DNA of 64,000 nt from Carpediemonas membranifera (GCA_019828565.1 JAHDYR010000003.1:682001-746000); one strand, 5' to 3'. Counted from the stretch's first letter, positions 1 to 9,219 are shown. Numbers and translations are program-made. The notes: generated by a model from the letters alone, not told the origin.

Positions 1-1
1 A

Positions 2-379
2 GCCAGAGAGCGTGTGGAAGCTCGTCGTGCCCAAGCTGCAGCCCAAGTTGCAGCCCACGCCGCAGCCATCGAGGAAGCCCGTGTTGCAGCCCGCGCCGCA
101 GCCATCGAGGAAGCCCGTGTTGCAGCCCGCGCCGCAGCCATCGAGGAAGCCCGCCCTGAAGACCGCGCTGCAGCCATCGAGGAAGCCCGCCCTGAAGACC
201 GCGCTGCAGCCATCGAGGAAGCCCGCCCTGAAGACCGCGCTGCAGCCATCGAGGAAGCCCGTGTTGCAGCTCTCGAAGCAGCACACGCTGCAGCTCTCCG
301 TGCACCTCCCGGTGATATTGACATGGAAGATTTCGAACGGGATCTCCAAGAGCTGCGCCTCAGATACAACTTAGGTTAA
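2..379 (+). CDS. Ala-rich coiled-coil protein, C-terminal fragment
   Basis: The gene enters from outside the window, so only its last ~125 codons are visible. The chosen frame gives a charged helical protein: an Ala/Glu/Arg-rich stretch made of 12-residue repeats (AAAIEEARVAAR, later AAAIEEARPEDR), then an acidic tail ending DMEDFERDLQELRLRYNLG. A second frame is also open across the repeat, but it gives a Pro/Lys/Gln-rich low-complexity protein, so this frame is preferred. No family can be named. A long single-helix or coiled-coil structural protein is likely. The stop is followed by GTTAAG and further on ATAAAG, in the range where other genes here carry a TAAA motif. Confidence 0.6.
   Translation, partial: ARERVEARRAQAAAQVAAHAAAIEEARVAARAAAIEEARVAARAAAIEEARPEDRAAAIEEARPEDRAAAIEEARPEDRAAAIEEARVAALEAAHAAALRAPPGDIDMEDFERDLQELRLRYNLG
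65..280 (+). repeat. 36-bp tandem repeat, six copies
   Basis: The core GCCATCGAGGAAGCCC recurs at 65, 101, 137, 173, 209 and 245, an exact 36-bp period encoding a 12-residue helical repeat. The first copies and the last read GTGTTGCAGC after the core, and the middle copies read GCCCTGAAG, so two sub-variants are present. Confidence 0.9.
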
Positions 380-980
380 GACTCATTTGATAAACTCGAT
401 CCTCGATTACTCGACTCACACGACTTTCGAATAAAGCCCAGTGCTCGTATTCTCATGATGGCCTTCTCGATGGTCGATGACCATGCACGCAGAAGTGTGG
501 TGCCGGTCAGCCCACCATTCCAAAATATTGGGGTTGCTGCGGGCTAGAGTCATGAAAGTAAAAGTTTGATGATAGAAATATTAAATATGTTAGTTTGGGG
601 CTTACAGTTCCCACGTGGAGATCAATCTCAACCAGGGGAGGGAACTCGTTGTCCCCTATCTGTCAATAGTCGCTGGAGGATGGATACCGTCCACTCCCCA
701 GGGAGGCGGTGAGAGGACCGGGCCGGACCGAAGAGTACTGCGTGACTTTGAGGCGATACCGGCCCGGCTTGACCAGTCGACGGCTCAGACCAATCATTTT
801 GTCCAAAAATATCCCCGCAGTTTTAGGTCATGGGGGCGGAATTTAAGAAAAATTAGTGACCCCCCTCAGGTCTGCGTACGCAGGCGTACGCTCGGTTGGG
901 GCCAGCGTACGCTGATACGCGGTACGCAGATTATACAAAGCCCAAAAATCTCAACGAAAACTTGATCTTGGCTCATTGTG
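380..980. other. Intergenic region, no gene supported
   Basis: About 600 bases between the Ala-rich gene and CFAP161. Open frames here translate to low-quality sequence with no family resemblance. The only strong structure is the nested hairpin at 871-930. The 3' end of the first gene and the promoter of CFAP161 must lie here. Confidence 0.6.
871..930. repeat. Nested perfect inverted repeat (GCGTACGC hairpin)
   Basis: TCTGCGTAC (871-879) pairs perfectly with GTACGCAGA (922-930), and inside it GCGTACGCT (884-892) pairs with AGCGTACGC (904-912) around an 11-nt loop. The palindromic core GCGTACG(C) occurs three times in 60 bp. It sits about 50 bp upstream of the CFAP161 start codon. It could be a cruciform-forming or protein-binding site, or a relic end of a mobile element. 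Confidence 0.75.
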
Positions 981-1738
981 ATGTCTGACAGCTACAATCA
1001 CCGCTGCAAGATAGGAAATTGTTTGTTACTTCACCATTCGCTCACACTGGGTACGAGAGTCAAGTCCTCGACGACCTTCAACTCGAGGAGTACAAACAGC
1101 GCCGCGAGCGGGGAACAGCCGCTTCTTCCGCTCTACAGATCCAGAAGTTGCTTGAAAAGGCTGTAGAAGGCAAGTTCCAGCGAGAGGAGTGCATTTCCGA
1201 GGGCGACATGATCACCATCGGGACCAAGATGGACGACAGGGACCTCGTCCTCGGCGTAGACCCCCGCGACCCCCTCCCTTTCGAGGATGACGCGAGCACT
1301 GTCTCTGCTGGCCCCGCCAAGAAGGCCGCGCGTTCCCTTTTTGTGATCCGCAAGTTCAAGTCTGGCTCCGACGACCCCGTCATCCGCTTCGGAGACGCCA
1401 TTGAGCTAACCAGCGAGGTCATGGACTCTGTTGTGCTCAGCTCCCAGCCCCAGGGGACGGCGGTGAACTCCCCCATCACGAGCAAGCAGGCCGTCTTCAT
1501 GATCCCGCCTGAGCAGGGGCGCGTGTCGGCCAGGTCCAAGTGGGAAGTGGTCTACCCCGACACCGAGTGGCGATTGGAGGAGATCGGTCGGCCCGTGAAG
1601 AGGGGCGAGGCTCTTTTGTTGAAACATGGCACGACTGGGGCCTTTTTGAACGTTGGCGGGTCGTTCCACAACTTGTTCGGTGTTGAGTATGAGATGGTTG
1701 GTGCGAAGAAGCCCCAGCTCTGGTGCTTTAATGTGTAA
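981..1738 (+). CDS. CFAP161: CFAP161-like ciliary protein
   Basis: Cilia- and flagella-associated protein 161 is a microtubule-associated axonemal protein. The first exon (981-1020) encodes MSDSYNHRCKIGN. The long downstream frame has no in-frame ATG before an upstream stop, so a splice is needed. Removing 1021-1049 joins the frames and gives the family N-terminus (R/K)IGNW followed by YESQVLDDLQLEEYKQRRERG, which lines up residue by residue with the animal protein's 'IGNW...EKRDKG' segment. The C-terminal half carries the recognisable LRFGD...YLSS-like and 'W...PD...RLE..G.PV....ALLLKH..T' pattern. Product 242 aa; the family is ~300. The stop TAA is part of GTGTAAATGG. The CFAP157-like gene follows after only 77 bp on the same strand. 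Confidence 0.75.
1021..1049 (+). other. Putative 29-nt intron with GT-TG ends
   Basis: Starts GTTTGTTACTTC and ends GCTCACACTG, matching the window's tiny-intron consensus (GTTYGT...CTCACACAG) except that the acceptor AG is TG. Excision restores the frame and the conserved Trp-Tyr-Glu of CFAP161. No AG inside this interval gives an alternative in-frame join with as good a protein. It may be a true non-canonical acceptor or a base error. Confidence 0.55.
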
Positions 1739-1815
1739 ATGGCTGCTGTAAATGGAAGTGCAGTTTATGTCACCAGCAAAATTTCGGTCGGCCGTTCTAG
1801 TGCCCACAGCGAGCA

Positions 1816-2703
1816 ATGGCGGATAAGGCACAGATTAAGGACCTGCAGCGACAGAATTCCGAGCTTTCTGTGATGAATAGCTATCTTCTTGGCGTGGCGA
1901 ACGAGAAAGACCTCGAGATCGCCCGCCTGGAGGAAAAGGCGTTCAGACTGACCGAGCAGCTTAAGAAGGACTTCGATGACTATCAAAAGGAGACAAATGT
2001 GCAGCGCGATGGGCATCAGGACCAGATCAAGCTGCTCAAGGCCCAAATTGTTCACCTTGAAGGGAAGATCGAGGGAATGTCTGACGTCTCGGACGAGAAC
2101 GAGGTCCTGAAGGAGCGAGTCCGTGAGCTAGAGTCCAAGATCGAGGGTGTACGCACCGAGTATGAGCACCGCATCAGCCACGCCAAGTCCGAGACGTTCT
2201 CGACAAAGAGCGCCCTCGCCGAGGAGTACCGCCGCAAGATCCAGGAGCTGACGGACAAGATGGAGAGCAACCTCGTCCAGTCTCTGCCCGAGGAGGCGCG
2301 GCGTGCCCACCAGAATAACATCGAGCTGCGGGAGCACCTGCTGACCCAAGGCCGTCACGTCGACGAGATCATGGCCAAGATGTCGAAGCTCGAGGTCCAT
2401 GCCAAGAAGATGAAGGTCGAGCGCGACCTCTCGGCGGAGGAGGCGGCCGCGTCAGTGAAGGAGGCCGCCAGCCTGAGGCTCCAGGTGAGTAACCTGAAGA
2501 AGACGGTGAAGGAGACCGCCACAGAGCTGAAGAGGCTGAGGGCCCAGTCGAGTGAGACCGAGAAGCTGCAGCAGGAGCTTCACAGCTTGAAGACTGCCAA
2601 CTCGAAGCAGCAGAAGCAGCTTGAGAAACTCACGGCGGAAGCAAGGGCCAGGGCTGCGGTAAGGAAGAAAGAGCCGAAGAAGACGTACCTCGGGCCCATC
2701 TAG
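1816..2703 (+). CDS. Coiled-coil protein, CFAP157/BBOF1-like
   Basis: A 295-aa protein that is helical almost throughout, with heptad patterns from residue ~5 to ~275 and a basic tail (KKEPKKTYLGPI). The central segment (EYEHRISHAKSETF, ALAEEYRRKIQELTDKMESNL, then RRAHQNNIELREHLL) resembles the core of CFAP157, a basal-body/flagellar protein. Coiled coils match each other easily, so the family call is tentative; BBOF1/DUF4515 proteins are the alternative. It starts 77 bp after CFAP161 in the same orientation, another likely flagellar gene. Its 3' flank was hit by a Fanzor element (boundary at 2815). Confidence 0.5.
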   Translation: MADKAQIKDLQRQNSELSVMNSYLLGVANEKDLEIARLEEKAFRLTEQLKKDFDDYQKETNVQRDGHQDQIKLLKAQIVHLEGKIEGMSDVSDENEVLKERVRELESKIEGVRTEYEHRISHAKSETFSTKSALAEEYRRKIQELTDKMESNLVQSLPEEARRAHQNNIELREHLLTQGRHVDEIMAKMSKLEVHAKKMKVERDLSAEEAAASVKEAASLRLQVSNLKKTVKETATELKRLRAQSSETEKLQQELHSLKTANSKQQKQLEKLTAEARARAAVRKKEPKKTYLGPI

Positions 2704-2814
2704 AGGAGTGCCAGGCCTCCATGGTTGTATGTAGTATAGCGCCTTAAATATGGTTTTTAGCGACAGCACGTATCTAAGAGGGGCCTGGATAGAGCTGGAT
2801 GATGGATGTTGGAA

Positions 2815-3777
2815 GTGCTGCGCAGGATTAGAATTGTTGAGTCCAAAACACACAGTGATCCAAGCAGCATCAGGATCGCAGTGTGGTTCATCATACTCTA
2901 TCAATCGTGCGCAGCATATCACGCGCGCTGCAGCGCGTGTTTGCTCAACTTAGCAAGTTAATGATAGCGAGGAAGCACCTCTCTGGGAGTCGTAGTGGAA
3001 AGGAGATTGCTCTATCTGATCTGAAGTTGCATCGTGGGTGCACCAAAGGATGTTCTCGCTGGCGCTCTTATCTCGGTGAGAGAGATTGAGAAGTTTGTCT
3101 CTCTGCTCGGGATGCCGACGTAGCCGTTCAACGCGCCATGGAGCTCCCTCGCACGCGGGATTCTGGCAGAGCATGGTGCGGTGTGTGTGCACCACACGTC
3201 GGAAGTGTGCTTTGCAGTATGGCCACACGATGGAAGTGCGGATTCCGAGACCATCGTGACACTCACGACGACGTTGTGCCGGAGCATGATGCCAGGAAGA
3301 GCTCGAGCAAAGTGGCGGTACGGAGCACAGGAGGGAGTGCCGGCGGAACCGAACAGTGCAGCCCCATACGCGACTTCGAGGTGAATGGGCTCCGGGGGGC
3401 GCCCGCCGAGATCATCCAGGAGTTGACGTCCAGCCCGGGCGAAGTGCTTCAGGCGCAGACAGTGATTGGCAAAAGTCGCACGGCGGAAACACTTTCTAGT
3501 CCCCTCGTTGATGATTTGAACGATACACTCTGCCCGTCTGGGCGGCGGATCGTGTAGCCGCCCAGCGACCGAGCACCAGGGTCGAAGCCCATGAGAGCTT
3601 GAATGTCCGGGGCAGGAGTAGCCTCGGCGTCATCCTGACCGAGCCGAGCCCGCTTGTTGCTGCTACCCTTTTTGTACGTGGGCCGGTCAGGGTCATTGTT
3701 GAGTCTAAATCCCAGGGGGGTCGACAGCCTAAGTCACCTTTACATGAATCCTCCACATAAACCATCTAAATACCACA
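2815..3777 (-). mobile_element. Fanzor element, deleted copy 1
   Basis: A 963-bp deletion derivative of the element at 40324-42809, on the opposite strand. It is flanked by exact TTGGAA duplications (2809-2814 and 3778-3783; up to 9 bp if the following GTG is counted). The outer left end (TGTGGTATTTA in element sense) is at 3777. The right end (element sense TTCTAATCCTGCGCAGCAC) is at 2815. Relative to the longer copy it has lost the 5' half of the protein gene (join in the CTGAC of the shared CTGACCGGCCCACG) and about 115 bp just after the RuvC-I motif. The 140-bp non-coding tail before the right end is kept and looks identical to the other copy. Confidence 0.8.
2945..3687 (-). pseudogene. 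Fanzor (eukaryotic TnpB-like nuclease) fragment, copy 1
   Basis: Minus-strand remnant encoding the C-terminal half. RuvC-I (GFDPGARSLGGYT) is kept and is followed at once by a ~115-bp deletion. Then come the region around the alternative catalytic Glu, the zinc ribbon (WPYCKAHFRR...CQNPAC) and RuvC-III (SHRDKSASENIL). A one-base loss inside the S-E-F-R-T-S motif (GGAATCC here, GGAATTCC in the longer copy) shifts the frame. With the N-terminal half gone, the protein cannot be functional. It also lacks the first zinc-ligand Cys, as does the longer copy. Confidence 0.8.
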
Positions 3778-3820
3778 TTGGAAGTGACATATTCTGCGAA
3801 AAACTATTCGCGCGAAAGCA

Positions 3821-6139
3821 ATGCTTCGCGTACTCAATGCGGGGTACCAAATAGACCATATAGGTCAAATACAGAACCAGAGTTCGCCCGTTCCCTTCGT
3901 TTTTGGCACCCGAATCGCCAAGGATATCCCAATCCCAAGCTTTCTCGTCAAACTCCTGAACAATACCCGGAAAGAGAACGGAATAGACGATTCCGAGATT
4001 AAGATGCAATTTCGCCTCTCCCTCCTCCTCCTGCCTACGGGAGCGCCCATCGGCCGTACGTTTTCCTCGGCCTTCGTCTCTCCGAGCCACCTCAAGGGCT
4101 GTAGCGGAGGAATCCCGTACTCATCGATGGCTGACGAGGACCCCTTCTATCGCGCCGATGTCCGCTTCACCGAGGACACCCTCATGGTGTGCGACGTCGT
4201 TGAGGCCGACCACGTGGCCATCGTCGTCGAGGTTGTCGCCGCGGTCGTCTATACGAACCCGCAAGGCGAAGTGGCGCTGAGTCCCCTCACTGTGGGCTGG
4301 ACGGCCAACTGTTCGCTCTTCCAGCTGCTCCGGGACCACTCGTCGGGCCGCAAGAAGCTGCCCAACTACCCAGAGCCCTGCCCCGCAGCCTCGTTCAAGC
4401 TGTGGCCGCACACCACATCCCCGCGCTACCTGTTATCTGGGGCGGTGACCACGAGGGCACACCTGGCGGCCATGTCCAAGAAGCACAAGGACAAGCTCGC
4501 GGCGGTGTACTGCGCGGTACAGCCAGTGGACATGCCCAATCTCAGCAAAATAGGGCAGTATTTACCTAGGAATCGGTTTGTCTCACGTAACACTGTAATT
4601 CCCGGCATCGCCAGGACCACGGGGTCGTTGGCGATCCAGATCAGATGGGACGCACGTCCCTCGGGTCTTGACGACCTCACAAACGTCCCGCCGGCCCCGG
4701 ACATGGAGGGGACAGCCCTGCTTCCCTTCGAGGAGGATCCCAAGACACTAACCCTTACTGTCCAGAAGGTGAAGTTCGTAGGGCTGTCGGCCGCCATTGA
4801 GAAGGCGAGGCTGGCACTGGAGACGATGCGGCACGGCACGTCTAGCCGGGCGCTAGGCTATAGCGTGACGTTCATCGTCCACAACAGCCTCAAGGCGGTG
4901 TCGACCCGCACCACGCCCCTCCAGGGCGACACCGCCGTCGATGAGGTGGCGTTCACGATGCCGCTCCAACACCACTGCTTCCTTGTCGTCGCGGTGACGG
5001 CGTCCCTCGAGACCGAGACCGCGGCCGGACCTTACGGCGGCAGTGTAACGGTGTGCGCCTCCTCTTTCGCCCCGTTCGACCCGAAGACGAACGAGCTCGT
5101 GCCCGACCTGCTCCCCATCTGGACAGCGGTCACTCTCAGCCCCATGCCGCTCCCGTGGGCGGCCGAGCTGCTCCACCTGCCACAAGCCCTGTGTGCTACG
5201 GAGGTCGAGATCACCGCGGAGGTCAAGCAGGACCTGCCGCAGACACCCCGCCGGGGCCCGCGGGCCACGCCTAAGACGCCAGTGCGGGCCACACGGTCGA
5301 TGTCCACGAGTAGGGCCGTCCCGCCGTCTCCACTGGCCGCGGCCGACAGATCGGGGCTGTTTACCGACGGTACTGGCGGGTCGACATTCGTGTCGCTGAG
5401 TCGAACTGAGTCGATGCTCGGCATGGTTCCCCCTGCCACACCCGCGACACCGGCGACGGACTTCAACCCGACCATCGGAGTGTGTATGAGGGTCGATATC
5501 AAGGGCATGCGGTTCGTCGGCCAGCCTTGCTTGCAGGACCAGTTCAAGACAGCAGTAGATACAAAGAATCCGACTGTATCTCAGGATCATGATAGATACA
5601 TCAAATATCGAGGGAATCTCGAGCTGATCCTCTTTGTGGGTCAGGTCGCCCAGGTCCGGCACCGCTTCTCCGTGAGCACTCAATGTCAGCCCGGTGTCAA
5701 TATAGATACGGGCAGAGATTTGGTGTCAGATCCGATCGTCCTGACAGCCTCTAATCCTGCCCCCTACGGCGGTCACCCCGTGTTCCTGGAACTCAGAGAC
5801 AACACTGGCCACAGCTTGGGGCGCATGAGCCTCTACTCGGGCATCCCGCGGCCCTTTAAGCGGAACATGACGGCCATCCTCGCGTATGATTCGATGCCGG
5901 TGTGCCGTCGGGAGGGCTTCCTTGACGAGGCGGTGGAGGTGACCGCGGACCTCGAGTTCTCCCTCGACGTGCCCCGGGCCACGAGGGTGGACGACGTCGA
6001 CGAGGCCGACCTAACCATAGTCACCCCACTGGACCTCGCGGAGAACGTGCTGACGAACGTCGGTGTGTACGGTGCGGTGTCCAAGGAGGTGCTGGCCATG
6101 CTTGTGGAGATCGGGCCGTATCCATGGGGGGTCGAGTGA
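3821..6139 (+). CDS. NPHP4: Nephrocystin-4-like protein (ciliary transition zone)
   Basis: NPHP4 belongs to the transition-zone gate at the base of the cilium. This 772-aa protein matches the N-terminal half of the animal protein in order: residues ~115-180 with HVAIVVEVVAAVV and the following NP.GE..L.PLTVGW; an F-L-P...LLSG block near 200; the 'VTFIVHN' strand near 345; a Ser/Pro/Thr-rich linker ~460-530; and a C2-like C-terminal part with GHPVFLELRDNTGHSLGRMSLY. Animal NPHP4 is ~1,430 aa; the C-terminal Ig/MSP-like half is absent here. The ATG lies 38 bp after a Fanzor target-site duplication, so the element end sits in its promoter. The stop is followed by GTTAGTTTATG. Confidence 0.7.
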   Translation: MLRVLNAGYQIDHIGQIQNQSSPVPFVFGTRIAKDIPIPSFLVKLLNNTRKENGIDDSEIKMQFRLSLLLLPTGAPIGRTFSSAFVSPSHLKGCSGGIPYSSMADEDPFYRADVRFTEDTLMVCDVVEADHVAIVVEVVAAVVYTNPQGEVALSPLTVGWTANCSLFQLLRDHSSGRKKLPNYPEPCPAASFKLWPHTTSPRYLLSGAVTTRAHLAAMSKKHKDKLAAVYCAVQPVDMPNLSKIGQYLPRNRFVSRNTVIPGIARTTGSLAIQIRWDARPSGLDDLTNVPPAPDMEGTALLPFEEDPKTLTLTVQKVKFVGLSAAIEKARLALETMRHGTSSRALGYSVTFIVHNSLKAVSTRTTPLQGDTAVDEVAFTMPLQHHCFLVVAVTASLETETAAGPYGGSVTVCASSFAPFDPKTNELVPDLLPIWTAVTLSPMPLPWAAELLHLPQALCATEVEITAEVKQDLPQTPRRGPRATPKTPVRATRSMSTSRAVPPSPLAAADRSGLFTDGTGGSTFVSLSRTESMLGMVPPATPATPATDFNPTIGVCMRVDIKGMRFVGQPCLQDQFKTAVDTKNPTVSQDHDRYIKYRGNLELILFVGQVAQVRHRFSVSTQCQPGVNIDTGRDLVSDPIVLTASNPAPYGGHPVFLELRDNTGHSLGRMSLYSGIPRPFKRNMTAILAYDSMPVCRREGFLDEAVEVTADLEFSLDVPRATRVDDVDEADLTIVTPLDLAENVLTNVGVYGAVSKEVLAMLVEIGPYPWGVE

Positions 6140-6216
6140 GTTAGTTTATGTCGCTGGAAGTGCTGTTATGTCAATATATACGCCCCGCAGTAAAGCATGT
6201 TATCCCATTAACCCGG

Positions 6217-8178
6217 TCACAATGCGTCCACGGCTTGAATCTGACCGTCGGCAGTTGATATGAGCAGCTTCTTGCCGGAAAACTTAACACACTGGGCGCC
6301 GTCGTTGTGGACCTTCAGCTGCCTCAGCATATCCTGAGTCATCGTGTCGTAGAGGCTGATGTTGCTGTCCAGGCTCCCGGCCGCCAGGATGCGGCTGTTG
6401 GCGCTGAATGACACACTCAACGCCCACGAGTTAGGGCGCATGGGCACGCCAACAGCCTCGCCGGTGACGTAGTTCCAGAACTTGATAGACCCATCCCGCG
6501 AGGTCGACGCGATGATCGGCTGGTTGGCCGCCGGGTGCACCCCGAAGGCGACGTCGAGTACATAGTCCTTGTGCGCCTCGATGACGTGGCGCGGCTTGAC
6601 CTTGGCGGGGTGGGACTCAACTACGTCCTTGACATTCCAGACGAGGACGAAACCGTCGAGCCCGCCGGACACAAACCATTGGGAGTCGGGCGAGAAGCGG
6701 ACCACCCGGACCCAGTGCTGGTGTCCGGCCAGCAGACGGAGGAAGGAAGCGGCCTTGAAGTCCCAGAGCACGACAACACGGTCCATGCCCCCAGACACAA
6801 TGTACTTGTCGTCGGGTGAGAGGTCGGCGGTCAGGATGCCGTCGCTATGAGCACCCTTAAGTAAATGGACGCAGCCTGCAGTAAATGTGTTCCAGATCCT
6901 GATGGACTGGTCGAACGAGGCGCTAACAATGAATCTGTCATCGCTTGTGATACACACCGAGCTGACCAGGCTGCGGTGGCCGACGAACTCGGCCTGTTGC
7001 TCACCGGTGTTGAGCTCCCAGATTCGGATATTCGTATCATGAGATCCGGTGATGATACACCCAGGATACATTCGACTCTCACAAAAAGATTTGATTCCAT
7101 TGGGGTGGGCCTGGATTGAGAACGGGAAAAGATGCACGTCGACCGCACAAAAGAGTATATGCAGCACGTGTATGCTGTTGACGATGATCTCGAGCTCGTC
7201 GTAATAAAAGGCTCTGGCGGGGGTGTCGAGGCCCGCCATGGTGCGGTTCTTGAGGTTGTACTTGACGAACTGCTTGTCGAATGAGAGGGCGTACTCCACC
7301 AGGGGCAGTGACACCCGGATGAACTGGTGGGCGATGTTGACGAGGTGGTTGAGGTGAGTCTCAAACACCTGCTCCCGTTTGATTAAATCAACGATCGCGA
7401 GGGTGGGGAAGACCGCCATCACCGCCATCACCGAGGAGTGAAGCATGTCGATCACGGGACCGAGGCGGGCGGCCACGTGCGTCTCGAACTGGGGGTGGTC
7501 TGGGGTGAGCAGGTCCTGCACAAGGAGCGTGTCGGGCATGTCCATGAACGTCAGCTCCGCCTGGTCCAGGTGGTCCACGTCGAACTGCCCCGTGCTCGCT
7601 GTGGGGGCGTCCTTGGTTAGCCCCCGCCCCATGTCCGTCTCGTCCTCGGCAGTGTCCTCGGACTCGGACGCCGCCGCACGGGCTGTGTCCGTGTCCCTGT
7701 CGTTGTGGGAGACCTTAATGGCGTACTCAAGCTGATCCATCGCTGTCCGCAGGCGCTTGAAGAAACCGCCCTCGCTGTGTGAATGTGGGGTTGGGCACAA
7801 ACAGGTCGCGGAAGGCCTGGATGTTGGCCTTGATAAGCTTGCTCTCGTTGGCGTCTATGATCCTGGCGACCCCGCTGACCCCGGACTTCTTCTCTGTGCC
7901 CGGTTGGAACACGGTGGTGTCGCCCCACTGGCGGAGCAGGCTGAAACTGTGTCTTAGTTGCTCAAAGAGTGTTCTATCTTCAGGGTGTTGCGTAATTAGG
8001 ATCTTCTTCCATCTGCGTTAGTGCTTGAGGGCGCAGCAAACATATCGGGTACACTAGAGGACCGATTGAATAGGTTCCGAAGCAGCTGTGACTTTGTGAT
8101 CGAGTAGAGGCGGCGATAATCGTCCATATACGTGTTTAAGCATATCTCTGTCGTCTGATTGTTTGATAATCGAAACAT
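6217..8178 (-). CDS. WD40-repeat protein with a novel N-terminal domain, two tiny introns
   Basis: Three frames are joined by two consensus introns (8013-8041 and 7775-7802), giving ~634 aa. The start taken is the ATG at 8178 (MFRLSNNQTTEICL). In-frame ATGs at 8295, 8217 and 8127 are alternatives, and 8295 would leave only 69 bp to the divergent gene. The N-terminal ~340 residues are helical (DYRRLYSITKSQLLRN, ILITQHPEDRTLFEQLRHSF, DANESKLIKANIQAF) with an acidic stretch (SESEDTAEDETD). The C-terminal half has at least six WD repeats, for example ITGSHDTNIRIWE, VSASFDQSIRIWN, VSGGMDRVVVLWD and VSGGLDGFVLVWN. It is a probable scaffold protein. I do not recognise a specific orthologue. Confidence 0.75.
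7775..7802 (-). other. 28-nt intron in the WD40 gene
   Basis: On the minus strand it starts GTTTGTGCCC and ends CATTCACACAG. Excision changes phase exactly as needed and joins ...IQAFRDL to EGGFFKRLRTAMDQLE. Without it the upstream frame stops after ~20 codons. Confidence 0.85.
8013..8041 (-). other. 29-nt intron in the WD40 gene
   Basis: On the minus strand it starts GTTTGCTGCG and ends CACTAACGCAG, with the branch-like CTAAC fused to the acceptor as described for Giardia and Trichomonas introns. Excision joins ...NRSSSVPD to IWKKILITQHPEDR in phase. Confidence 0.85.
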
Positions 8179-8315
8179 CAGAGGTGTTGCGTTGTACTTT
8201 GTAGATTTCGCGTACATATTAATACCTTTGGCGGGACTTGCTGTGGCCGCAATGAGTGCTCGTAGGCCGCATAGAGTCGGTAGGAACCCTGCCATGCCAA
8301 TAAATCAATGTGACC

Positions 8316-8326
8316 TTAAAGTGCGA
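8316..8326 (+). promoter_or_regulatory. TTAAAGTGCGA motif upstream of coiled-coil gene
   Basis: TTAAAGTGCGA lies 39 bp before the ATG at 8365, in the gap between divergent genes. The AAAGTGCGA core recurs twice upstream of E2F (62633 and 62747). It is a candidate promoter element; no function is shown. Confidence 0.35.
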
Positions 8327-8364
8327 CACTGCGCGATTTGGCCGAGCAACGCTACGAGGCCTGA

Positions 8365-9219
8365 ATGTCCGAAAATTCGGCGAATGCAGGTGCAATGCAG
8401 CAAATTAACGAGCATATTGCGTCACAATTTGAGAAAATGAAAAAGCAACTGAAAGCAAAGGATGCGGAGGTCTCTCGACTCAAGGAGAGCTTTGAAGCGA
8501 GAACCAAGGAGCTAGAGGATCTTCTTATAATAGGACAACAGCATATGCAGCCACCAGCTTCTGTGACGGACATGAATAACCGCGTTGATGCGCTCGAGCA
8601 GGAACTCCGGGCCCAAGCAAGGGCCAATGAGTCCCAGGCAGAGGCGTCCGCCCGGGAATACGACGCCTCCCTAGGCAAGGAGGCAGAGAGGGCCCGGGGT
8701 CTTCAACGGCAACTCGAGGAGGAGAAGCGGCTCGTTCGTGATCTGAAAGAGCGGGTTCAGGCGAGCGATGCGCGCCTGGATGCCCAAGCTCGAGAGCATC
8801 AGCTGGCGTTGAGGAAAGAGGCAGATAGTATTAGAGAACTCCAACATCAGCTCGAGGAGGAGAGGCGGCTCGTTCGTGATCTGAAAGAGCGGGTTCAGGC
8901 GAGCGATGCGCGCCTGGATGCCCAAGCTCGAGAGCATCAGCTGGCATTGAGGAAAGAGGGAGAAAATGCGAGAGAGCTCCAACATCAGCTTGAAGAGGAG
9001 AAGCGGCGTTTCGATGCCGAGCTTCTGTCGAGAGACCGGCGGAACGACAGGCTGCTGGTGGAGGCGGCCAGCTACAGGAAGCAGCTGGACGATTGCCACA
9101 TCATCCTTGAGGCGAAGGAGAAGGAGGGACGGCGGGTCGAGCGCAAGGTCGGGAAGAAGGGCAAGAAGGGGAAGCGGGGCAAGAAGGGTAAGAAGGGCAA
9201 GAAGGGTAAGAAGAAGTGA
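8365..9219 (+). CDS. Coiled-coil protein with internal duplication and Lys/Gly tail
   Basis: A 284-aa protein that is helical along most of its length. Residues ~115-160 and ~161-206 are a near-exact 46-residue (138-bp) tandem duplication built on RLVRDLKERVQASDARLDAQ. The C-terminal ~25 residues are a run of KKGKK units, highly basic, possibly for nucleic-acid or tubulin binding or nuclear import. No family is recognised. It is divergent from the WD40 gene with a short shared promoter region. A tropomyosin/kinesin-tail-like resemblance would be compositional only. Confidence 0.65.
   Translation: MSENSANAGAMQQINEHIASQFEKMKKQLKAKDAEVSRLKESFEARTKELEDLLIIGQQHMQPPASVTDMNNRVDALEQELRAQARANESQAEASAREYDASLGKEAERARGLQRQLEEEKRLVRDLKERVQASDARLDAQAREHQLALRKEADSIRELQHQLEEERRLVRDLKERVQASDARLDAQAREHQLALRKEGENARELQHQLEEEKRRFDAELLSRDRRNDRLLVEAASYRKQLDDCHIILEAKEKEGRRVERKVGKKGKKGKRGKKGKKGKKGKKK

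Noticed and set aside
65-280. CRISPR-like array
   Set aside because: The units are contiguous coding repeats with no unique spacers; no CRISPR array or cas gene is present anywhere in the window.
12-374. Alternative frame in the first gene giving a Pro/Gln/Lys-rich repeat protein
   Set aside because: Low-complexity product; the frame from base 2 gives a charged helical protein with a natural acidic end.
615-965. 116-codon frame upstream of CFAP161
   Set aside because: Starts after a stop-dense area, has no family resemblance, and runs through the nested hairpin.
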